From: Impatiens glandulifera | Taxonomy: Eukaryota; Streptophyta; Magnoliopsida; Ericales; Balsaminaceae | Direction: 5' to 3' | NCBI RefSeq assembly: GCF_907164915.1 | Contig: NC_061869.1 | Span: forward strand, 38,440,840-38,504,839 | DNA: 64,000 bases | In this document: piece after piece, positions 55,401-64,000 of the stretch | How the letters are laid out: each line of letters opens with the position of its first letter | Numbering within the stretch: the first letter of the stretch is position 1 | Notes under the pieces: model-generated | What the model was told of the DNA's origin: nothing | The model's input: only the letters and a program-made list of their open reading frames with translations | Database searches by the model: none | Program-made: the position numbers and the translations under genes

Positions 55401-56325
55401 GATATCTTGCTTGCTACTAATGACTTTGTATCAAACTAGATATTTTATCTCTAAGAACTTTTAAATGAAAGATATGAACGAGACATCTTATGTGATTGTA
55501 ATAGAAATATTTTGTGATAGATCACATGGATTGTTGAAATTGTCTTAGAAAGAATATATTAATAAAGTTATATAGAGATTTAAGATTGAAAACACAATGC
55601 ATGTGTTATTCCAATTCAAAAAGTAGGTAAATTTAGTCTCAATTAATGTCTCAAGAATGAATTAGAACGTAATGAAATGTAACGTATTCCTTATGCAACT
55701 ATGGTTGGAAGCTCGATATATTCTCGGACTTGTTTTAGACTAGATATCAGTTTTGCTGTTGGAATGTTGGCCATATATCAAAGTATTCAAAGCAGATATT
55801 GGAAAACTGTAAAGAAAATGTTAAAGAATAAAAGACTATATGTTCACTTATAAGAGGTATGCTTATCTCGAAGTGGTTGGATACTTGGATTCAGATTTTA
55901 TTGGAGGTGTTGATACGAGAAAATCAATATTTTGTTATATGTTCCTGTTAGTGGAGAAACAATTTCATGAAAAAGTGAAAAATAGTCTTTCATTGATGCA
56001 TCCACTATGGAAGATGAATTGGTGGAGGAAACGCTTCTTGGTTTATGACTACAGAACTTTATTTTAGGGCTCGGACTTGTTGACACTATCGCCAAGCTGC
56101 TAAAAGTTTATTGTGATAATTCCGCAATAGTTTTCTTTTATAAAAACGACAAGTATTCTAGAGGTGTTAAACATATATAATTAAAGTATATTATTGTTAA
56201 AAAAAGTTAATAAACAAATAGTGTCAATCGAACATATAAGCACTAAACTAATGATGGCAGTTCATTTGACAAAAGGATTGAACCCAAGGCCTATAATGAA
56301 CATGTCGAAAGTATGGGAGTAACCC
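52480..56325 (+). mobile_element. Degenerate Ty1-copia element F (non-Sirevirus clade)
   Basis: Internal region only; I found no LTRs or primer site. Gag (52.5-53.3 kb) includes LMSTITTIKFDGYRPMHEH after a frame gap, and EYGLFYMNYNNLKDKWNVHE. The protease site reads WWIDYSCTTHV (53.34 kb), with the DSG triad lost. Pre-integrase SLLHKRLDHISKK, integrase pieces (53.9-54.65 kb, e.g. YPEKSKGYRFYCPNHS-like), RT with LYVDDILLAT (YVDD at 55392-55403) and RNase H ending VYCDNSAIVFFYKNDKYSRG then EHVESMGV (about 56322) follow in order. Stops and shifts are frequent. Sequence type differs clearly from A-C. Confidence 0.85.
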
Positions 56326-58150
56326 CTAAAAAAATCCCTTTGTATTGAGTTTTACGGAAAAGCTCGAGGTTCAAACTTTTATACCTCGATTTGTGTGTCA
56401 GGAATTTTTTTTAAATAAAAAATTATTTTAAAATTATTTTTAATGATTCTTGACAACTTTTAAAATTAACTAAAAGTAATTAATTCCGTGGTTAAATTTT
56501 AATTAATATGGGGATGTGTAGTAATCAAATCTCAATTTAATTTTTATGAAATCCTTTAGTTTAAATTAATTAAACATAATTAAATTTAAAGATTATTTAT
56601 TTTGAAATATAGTCCGCCAATTAATTTTTGAAAATAATTTTTTTTGCATATGTATTGACAAGAGTTTTCTTTTTGTTCGTAGTTTGGTGATACTCGGGAA
56701 AGGGCTTTCATGCTTCATCCTTTGTACCCATTTCAAAAACGATCATTACTTATAAAGTTGAATTTTGAAAATCGGTTGTATAACATTTGGTTTTAACTAA
56801 TTATTCTTCTAGTCTTAGTCATGCTTCTAGGTTTAACATTATTTAAAATATTGAAACAACAATATTTAAATGTTGGTACATGTTTCTGATGATAACTACG
56901 GATGATTATACTTGAAGAACATCATTCATTTTAAAGGTGTTGGGTTTTGAAATAAACACCAAACATGCCTTAGTTAAAATATTATTTTTGGAAACATTCT
57001 AAAAATATTTTGAAAAAAAATCTAATTTTTTGGGATTTTTAGAAAATGGTTTGGGGTCCCAAAATTACAAAAATAATTTTTTGTTTTGAAAAGTGGAACC
57101 AAATAGGCCTTATGACCAGATTCCTATACATTGGGTCTCTTTTATATGTAAGGGGTCTAAAAACCCTCGCTCTAGGTCGAGGAGCCTCTCGGTCGAGGCT
57201 TGAGATCTTCAGTCGGAGTGCCAAAGTCCCTTGGTCTAGATGCTAAGGACTCTTGGTGGCTGGAATTATCTGTCTAGGTGTATAAACCCATCAGTCATAT
57301 ATTAGTCCTGGACTAAATTCATCGGTCTTGGTGTATAAACCCACCGGTCCAAGGTTAACTCTAGAATAAGTTCATTGGTCTTAGGTTCGGGAATAGCCGA
57401 TTCTAGTTTAGAGCTCTCAGTCCTGGGTTGGACCTCTCGGTCCTAAATTAAAATCCTTGGTCGGACCTCTCGGTCGTATTGAATTCTTCGGTCCTAGGTT
57501 TCGGCCCTGGGTTCAAACGTCTCGGTCCTATGTTTCGGTCTTTGGCTAACAAGTCTTGGTCCTCAAGAACACCAAAGTTCATTTTTTTAAATTCATTTTT
57601 TTAGCTTTGATTATTTGATCCAAGAGTTTGAGTAGCTTCACAAAGCTCTTAGGAACATATTAATCATCATATTCAGGTATTAATAAACTTGGATGATGAT
57701 CAAATTGTTCAAAATAGTTTGTGATAAAAAATTGGATTTTTGATTTTAAGGTTGTTTTAAGGAGAAAGAGTTACCCAATAGTTTAATTATATCTCATATA
57801 CTTGATTGGTATAAAAACAAAAACACTGCCTGCTCATTTTGACTAAATCAAAAACTAAAAAACTAAAAAATTTCAATTATTTTTAAAATTTTAATTTTGA
57901 TCAAATATGATCGGGAGGAATCAAACATGATCCAAACAGTTTCCGATATCATTACAATCATGTTGGGATGTTTTTTGGGTTGTGATTCACTAGAATTAGC
58001 CCAAGAAAAACAAATATATTTTTTTTATTTTGAAAATTCAAATTCAAATTTTTTTGTTTTTTTGGTAGATTGATTGATTGTTTTAACATATCCATAAATT
58101 TCATAAATCATTTAGAGACTTAAAGTAAAAATATGAATAATCAAAAAATC
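56326..58150 (+). repeat. Tat-like LTR repeat copy II
   Basis: Starts directly after F's RNase H. Blocks: gctcgaggttcaaactttta, gatactcgggaaagggcttt, catttcaaaaacgatcatta, then (57.17-57.56 kb) a cggtcctaggttcggg minisatellite and gatcaaatatgatcgggagg. It contains the uninterrupted version of the site into which element A inserted in copy I. It is truncated on the right by copia end H and inverted relative to copy III. Confidence 0.6.
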
Positions 58151-58181
58151 TAAACAAGGAAACAAAAAAAAATTAAATCGA

Positions 58182-58650
58182 TGACAAACCTGGTACAATT
58201 TATAGTGGTTCACCAAAATATGCCAAATCCACTTTTAAAGCAAATGATACTCTCAACCGTACTATCAAGATTGTTACAAGAGTATTATAATGAATCACTT
58301 ACAATTAAAACTCACACACAACTCACAAAGAAGTGATGCTCTCAAGGAAAAAACTTGGACTTCTAAGATGTTTTTTGCATCTTTAATTAGCCTCAATTAA
58401 GTCAATATCAATATAATGTCCAAAACTCTCCAAAATCCACCAAAATATTGTTACCTTATTTCGTAGTTGTATTACTATAATAAAATATCTAATTTCCTTT
58501 TATGATAACCTTGTTTCCTTATATCAAGATTATACACCAAAAGATATAGTTTTTTTATTCAATATCTTAATCCCTTATACCAAGATTATATACCATAACA
58601 TACCATAATTGCAATATTATAAATCCATTCTCAACTCTCCACCTTGATTT
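58182..58650 (-). mobile_element. LTR and polypurine tract of minus-strand copia element H
   Basis: On the minus strand, tcaaggtggagagttgagaatgg gives a polypurine tract (about 58645-58636) followed by an LTR beginning TTGAGAATGG or TGAGAATGG. The far part contains a gtggttcaccaaaatatgcc word (plus strand, 58206) resembling the R/U5 of common plant copia LTRs. The left end near 58182 (tgacaaacc) is a guess. Confidence 0.45.
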
Positions 58651-58686
58651 ATAAGTTATTTCCCTCTTGTATTTCATATTTTTTTG

Positions 58687-58938
58687 TCAACAAACAAAGT
58701 CTTTATAACTCTCAAATTTATGAACTGTTAGAATATCATCAATATTGTCATCTATTAACACCTTTTCATTAATAACTTCTCCTTTTTCTATTATGCTTCT
58801 CTGGAAGTACAACCCCATATGCACATTCTTAGTTCTCCCTTGGTGCAAATAAAACACTCCATACAATATACTCCAAATGACAATTGACATAATGACATGT
58901 TTGCATATGTTTTTCATTATGTATTTGGACAATTCCAA
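58687..58938 (-). pseudogene. RNase H C-terminal remnant of copia element H
   Basis: Minus-strand KNVHMGLYFQRSIIEKGEV, then KVLIDDNIDDILTVHKF, matches the end of copia pol (KHIDxxYHFIRxxVEKGE and a later DxLTK motif). It lies 40-50 bp before the polypurine tract, as expected of pol. The catalytic parts are absent upstream. Confidence 0.6.
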
Positions 58939-58939
58939 C

Positions 58940-59330
58940 CAAAAAAATTAAAATGAAATACGACAGGAGCACAAACTCCAAGTGACGTTTTCATAATTTG
59001 TTTTAAAAAATTGGTATATTTTATCAAATAAATAGGCATCATCATGTCACATTATTGTCAATAAAAGAAATCACAAATATTCAAGCATCTTTGGCCGTAG
59101 CCGCTTTTAGATTCGTTTACGGTTGCATGTTTTCATCCAATGATGTCGGCACATATAACGCATTATTTCTCAAATAAATTAAGATTTTTCCTTGTAAGAC
59201 CAAATTAAACAATATTTAATTATTGAAATACTGAAACTAGTAGGTCCTCCTTTACTAGTGTCACATAATTATGAGTCTCCCTTTTATCATTTCAAATCCA
59301 AGATAAACAATCGTTTCAACTTCTTGGTTT
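58940..59330. other. Unassigned stretch between H and copy III
   Basis: AT-rich, no gene recognised. It may be decayed interior of H, but I see no pol motif in it. Confidence 0.35.
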
Positions 59331-61600
59331 TCAGGTTTAGTCTTTCTATCGTTGTTGCGACCTTTTGTTTTCTTTGAATCGTCTTCATCGCGACGTTAAA
59401 TGGATAACTATCGACAGACATCTTTGATTTTTCAAAGATGGAATTTCTATATTTCTAGACGAATTGACTCCGTTGAAAAGGTGAAAGGATCACCCTACCA
59501 CAGTGATCATTTCCCCTACATTTATAGGCATAATTATTGCATATAACAACAAGTAGATCCAAGAAAAACCAAATCTCCATTAATGACTTTTGGCTGATTC
59601 GATTCACTTGAAGCAAAGAGATTAAGTCTCCAACTCTAAATCACGATTTATAGAAAATCCTCCATTCAAATTCAAAGCTTCTGGAATTTTCAAAAATCCG
59701 TGTAAAGCCTTTAATCATAGATATGAGCATCCCATAAGCTTCCTTAAAGTCCTAAGAGTATTCTCCAATCCTTGTTAAGATTCCAATCACACTCTAATTC
59801 ATATTTCTAGTTTGAATTTGAAATTTTATATTTGAAATTGTATAAGCTTGTATTCTGTTTGGTTTTTGAATTTTACAATTGAAAATTGATCCTAGGATCA
59901 TTTACAAACTTTCTGTATTGGTTAGAGACAATCCATAAACCTTAAACAGAAAAACCCAAATTTGAATTTTGTAAAATTCAAAAATCGGGTTTGTTGTTCT
60001 TGGGCTAATCCTCTTGGATATCAGCCTATAAAGCATCCTAACATGATCGTAATGATGTTGGACAACTGTTTGGATCATGTTTGATCCATCTCGACCACGT
60101 TTGTTCAAAATAAAAATCTACAAATTAATTGAAAATTTTGAGTTCTTAAATTGGTTCAAACGAATTGTCAATGTTCTTGTTTCGGTTTAAATAAAGTATA
60201 TTAAATATTATGATGCTATTGGATGACTCATTTCTCCTCAAAACAACTTTAAAACCAAATTACCAAATTTTAGTCACAAATTGTTTTGAACAAATTGATC
60301 TCCATCCAAGTCGATTGATATCTTGAGATGATAATCTACATGTTCTTGGATGCGTTGTGAAGCTACCAAAATTCTTGGATTGAAGAATCCAAATGTAAAT
60401 CAAAATTGCAAAACCTACAATTTTGGTGTTCTTAAGGACCGAGAATTTCAATAGGACAGATAGATCTGACCGATGTTCTTGAGCTAGAACTAATAAGTCC
60501 GACTGGTGTATTTCACATAGGACGGTCCGACCGGAGTTTTTTACATCTATGACTGAGATGTCCACCCTAAGACCTAGGAATCTCAACCATGAACAAGAAT
60601 TCCCGAACTTATGACCGATGAAGTTAGCCCATGCCTAACCAAGGACCGGTGGTTTTTACACCACGATCGACAATCTCAGCCAAGGACCGAGAGTCCTTAG
60701 CACCTCGACCGAGATTTCTTAGTTCAGACCGAGAGGTTCGATCGAGGGTCCCAGACCCAAACCGACAAAAATGAACCAAAGGCCTAGGACCCCGGTCCTA
60801 AGACCTTATTTGTTCTTTCTTTCAAAACCAAAAGTTCTTTTTGTAATTTTGGAACCCCAAACCATTTTCATAAAATCCCAAGTGATTAGAAAATAACTTC
60901 AAAATATTTTTGGGATATTTCCTTAAAATATATTTTGACTAAGGCTTGTTTGGGATTTATGTTTAAACCCTAATGCCTTTAAAATGAATGATATTCTTCA
61001 GGTATCTTCCTTCATAGTTGTCATTAATAACATGTACCAACATTTGAATATTTTTTTTACAATAGTTTAAATAACGCTAAAACTTAGAAGCATGAATAAG
61101 ACCGAAAGAATAATCAGTTAAAACTTAAATGTTATACAACCGATTTTCAAAAGTCATGTTTATAAGTAGAGACCAATTTTAAAATGGGTACAGAAGATGA
61201 AGCACGTAATCATTTTCCCGAGTATCGCCAAACTTCGATCATAACAAAACTATAGTGAAAAATACGTTTGTACATGTACACCTTTTTATTGATTTTTCGA
61301 AAATCAACTGACGATTTTTCTTCAAATAAATAATCCTTCTTAAATTAATTGTGTTTAATTAATTTAAACTAGGATTTCATAAAAATTAAATTGTTATTTG
61401 ATTATCGTAAATCCCTAAATTATTAAAATTTGAATAAGATTAATTATTTTATAATTAATTTTAAAAGCGGCCAGGTATTATCAAAATCTTTTAAAATAAT
61501 TTTTTATTTTCAAATGATGTTTAATACATAAACCAATGTTGAAATTATCGAACCTCGAGTCATTCTGGACCCACAACACGCGCGTGCAGGTTTCACGGGG
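59330..61600 (-). repeat. Tat-like LTR repeat copy III, inverted
   Basis: The reverse complement matches copy I and copy II along their length. At 59.47 kb gaaaggatcaccctaccaca corresponds to 31.9 kb of copy I. At 59.98-60.07 kb the Asn-free gggctaat...catgatcgta region corresponds to 57.95 kb. The accgagagtccttagcacct minisatellite is at 60.42-60.80 kb, and gattttcaaaagtcatg with cccgagtatcgcc is at 61.15-61.23 kb. It forms a long inverted repeat with copy II. Confidence 0.6.
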
Positions 61601-61883
61601 TTACAGTAAGGATTTTGTTGAATCTAAACGAGAGAATGCAAAGGGTAAGATCATCTAGTTGTGTTTAAATAGGAAAAAGTCAAGATTTAAAATTCAGGTG
61701 GACTTAAAAAATACTTAGGTGGGCTTAAAGAAATCAAAAGAAAACACTTTTGTGGATAATAATTTAGATCCAAAATATTAGGGAATTATGCTGTAAATTC
61801 ACCTTATTTTATTAATATATATATATATATATATTTGTTTGAGTGGGCTTGAGCCTAGCTGGGCCCTAGTGCAAATCCGCCCT
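61600..61883. mobile_element. Right end of a hAT-like non-autonomous element
   Basis: gtgggcttgagcctagctgg, then gccctagtgcaaatccgccctg, resembles a hAT terminus (reverse complement CAGGGCGGATTTGCACTAGG). An (AT)n run lies at 61817-61833. The matching left terminus and target duplication were not found, so extent is uncertain. Confidence 0.35.
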
Positions 61884-61888
61884 GGTGT

Positions 61889-62209
61889 GTGGACACTATT
61901 CCTCTTCCTCTACAGGATCCCTTCTTCGACACATCTGAATTCTTTGTCTCCTTTAGGAATATTGTGTGGGGGTTTATCTTCAACATTGTTTATCTTCATA
62001 CTCAATTGCCGACTATTGTTGTTTCATCACTAACAACCATTTTCGCTTATTTCACTAACACTGAAGAAAATATGTCTTCTCAGATGAGACTATATATATA
62101 TGTCGTCATCGGTCCAACCCTAACTTACGGCACATTAAACCTTTGGGGTTCTATACTTGATAGTTTTTTTGATACAAGAATCAACCTAATAGTCGTTATT
62201 CACCTCTAA
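61889..62209 (+). CDS. Unassigned 106-aa hydrophobic ORF
   Basis: I do not recognise the family. The frame starts MDTIPLPLQDPFFDTSEFF. Two hydrophobic stretches, NIVWGFIFNIVYL then PTIVVSSLTTIFAYF, and a third (LYIYVVIGPTLTYGTLNLWG) suggest membrane insertion. It ends LIVVIHL. The codon before DPFF follows ctctacag, which could be a 3' splice site, so this may be the last exon of a gene whose upstream part was displaced by the hAT-like end. AATAAAA at about 62226 lies just downstream. It is the only open frame here outside recognised element bodies that looks protein-like, but it may be spurious. Confidence 0.3.
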   Translation: MDTIPLPLQDPFFDTSEFFVSFRNIVWGFIFNIVYLHTQLPTIVVSSLTTIFAYFTNTEENMSSQMRLYIYVVIGPTLTYGTLNLWGSILDSFFDTRINLIVVIHL

Positions 62210-63481
62210 TCATCCATCATGAAGCAATAAAAAGAAATTTAATGTTTTTCTTTTTTTTCTTCATTTGTTTGTTTCTTTCTTTTTGTTGGTATTTATGTTA
62301 TTTCCATGTTTGTTCTGATTTTATTTGTTTAGTAGTTTGTGTTTTGACAAAGAAAATTAGGATGTTCAGGTGTAGTTTTTTTTCAAAATAATAAGTAATT
62401 AAAAATATTATCCTTAAAATGCAAATAATTTTAGACCCAAGATGTAGACAATCTTGTAAAAATGTGTTAGATAAATTTATCATTGAAAAGTATTATGGAA
62501 TTCATTTAAATAAATTTATTAAGAATATGGTAGGGTAAGAATGTGTTAATAAAAAGAATTTTTTTTTTTTTTTGTAAAAGAACAATATGGAAATCACTAT
62601 GGATTTTATTTATTTTGGTTATATTCAACTTGAATTACATTCAACCATTTATTTATAAATATTTATTGATTTAATTGTAAGATCTTCTCCAATAAGAAAT
62701 GTATTTAGCACTTCATTACGGAGATTATCTAACTACCATCATGGTGACGATGATTTTGATTCTTTTGATGATCATGATTTCACTGGTAATCGAGAGTGAG
62801 GATGATCTTGATTTCACTTGTAATCAAGAGTGAGCTATGTGATGACGTTCTTTTGAATTTTGAATGATTGAATATTTATGTTTATAAACTATGAATTATG
62901 AAAATAACTATATATGGATATTAATAATATAGAGAATGAGTAATTGTAAAGATTTTATTTATTAATTTATTTTGTGTCCAATTAATTTGCATTACTTTCA
63001 CCTTTCACAAGTCATTCATTATTATTTAAAAATATGGATATTTATTTATTTATTTCCGAATGTTTTACATGTATGAAGCAATTAAACCACAATTTAACTA
63101 TAGTTAAAATGAAAAGTTTTTTAACATAATTTGTTACCACAAGAAACTGATGATCCATAAAAAAAATTCTTGCCACAGTTACATGATTTAAAGGTTGAAC
63201 CATATATTATTAAAAAAACAGTTCAAAGTTTAATTCCTAATAATAATTGAATCATATCTAATTAATAAAACTATTTATTCTCACTATCCTCTTATAATAT
63301 AATTATAGAAGGCTGATTGAACCATATTTATTTGTTAATTAAGGAGAACAAATATGACACCAATGACCCGACCATATATTTTTATTTTTATTTGCACTGA
63401 TCATAGAGTTGTGCTTTTGCAAAATAAATATTATATACTACATAAAATAAATGTGAATTTCTAATAACAACTTGATATATT
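62210..63481. other. AT-rich non-coding stretch
   Basis: No gene recognised. A short direct repeat occurs at 62770-62835 (gatttcact(g/t)gtaatcgagagtga and its near copy). Two minor open frames lack any similarity. Confidence 0.4.
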
Positions 63482-64000
63482 TGTTAGGATCGGGGACGCC
63501 CTTGGAGGACCGGGTTGTTTTCCGGTTTTAGAAAGGGTGGCCGCTTACAACACACACATTTTTTGGTGATAGTCCGGTTAGAGACTAAAACCGCTCTTAA
63601 CACTACACAGATTGTCACAGACTCTTGAACCGAGTTCAAGTGCGGAAATGTCCGTTTCAATCTGAAGCAACGAATACGATTCGGATGAAGTTTATGAGGA
63701 GTCGGTTTAAGGATATGAGTGACCGGTTTAAGGCGTATGATTAATTTGAGGTTAGGTAAAGTAAATAAAAGCAAAGGAAAGAACACGAGACAAGGATTTG
63801 TTTATGGATGTTCGGAGCAAACCCTCCTACGTCACCCCTTCTTCTCAGGTTATGAGAAGGATCTCCACTAACTCTTTAGAGTTACAACAATACTGCCGGT
63901 CGAGCCCAACTTCGCTACTCGCCGGTTACACCAAACTCACACGTTGATGTAATACAACAACTCAACACAACAACACACAAAAAAGCTTCCGGTTTTAGGC
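63482..64000 (-). mobile_element. E-family LTR, minus strand, cut by window end
   Basis: Starts TGTTAGGATCGGGGACGCCC (reverse of an LTR ending GATCCTAACA). It contains cttgaaccgagttcaagtgc, ggatgttcggagcaaacc, ctacgtcaccccttcttct and many CCGGTTT words, matching the LTR at 5293-6052 and the general Sirevirus LTR pattern. The rest lies outside the window, so I cannot tell whether it is a 3' LTR or a solo LTR. Confidence 0.7.

Overview
The window is plant nuclear DNA, almost entirely nested and decayed transposable elements. I recognise no intact conserved host gene, rRNA gene, CRISPR array or prokaryotic feature. The initiator-tRNA-Met type primer sites, Ty1-copia gag-pol order, hAT remnants and Tat-like LTR/UTR motifs point to a eudicot. 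Recurrent proteins carrying an LPTEG-type motif resemble families I remember from Lamiales such as Dorcoceras, so an asterid host is a weak inference.

Layout. 1-6052: 3' part of a Sirevirus-like element (E), with three successive copies of a non-gag/pol ORF (ORF2), a duplicated polypurine tract and a 3' LTR. 6672-8077: decayed hAT transposon with near-perfect 8-bp target duplication. 8.43-10.02 kb: foldback element with repeat-rich arms. 11.2-32.7 kb: old Tat-like LTR repeat (copy I) split by Sirevirus A (minus strand, 11715-29673, target duplication CGGTC). A's 5' LTR is itself split by Sirevirus B (plus strand, 19226-28289, target duplication AATTG). 29.86-30.94 kb: LTR fragment G. 33.4-37.4 kb: satellite-like tandem repeats. 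37.5-40.19 kb: another Tat-like LTR relic. 40189-43536: two Sirevirus LTRs (D and C) head to head, followed by the decayed body of C to about 52.3 kb. 52.48-56.33 kb: different, very old copia element F. 56.33-61.6 kb: an inverted pair of the repeat-I family (copies II and III) around a minus-strand copia 3' end (H). 61.8-63.48 kb: hAT-like end and one unassigned small ORF. 63482-64000: minus-strand LTR of the E family.

How the parts fit together. Elements A, B, C, D and E share a plan: LTR, Met-tRNA primer site, gag with coiled coil, pol, an internal polypurine tract, then in the env-like position ORF2 (N-terminal LPTEG domain, a second conserved helical block, coiled coil, and an Arg-Gly-Gly tail in B and D), then a second polypurine tract and 3' LTR. 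ORF2 is preceded by what looks like its own promoter (E2F-like site, G-box, TATTTAA) in B and C, with parts of it in A and E. LTRs carry family-specific arrays of short palindromic units. B lacks pol and is the youngest datable insertion. Every coding region seen is interrupted or incomplete except B's gag. Coordinates of old repeats are approximate because they come from alignment by eye.
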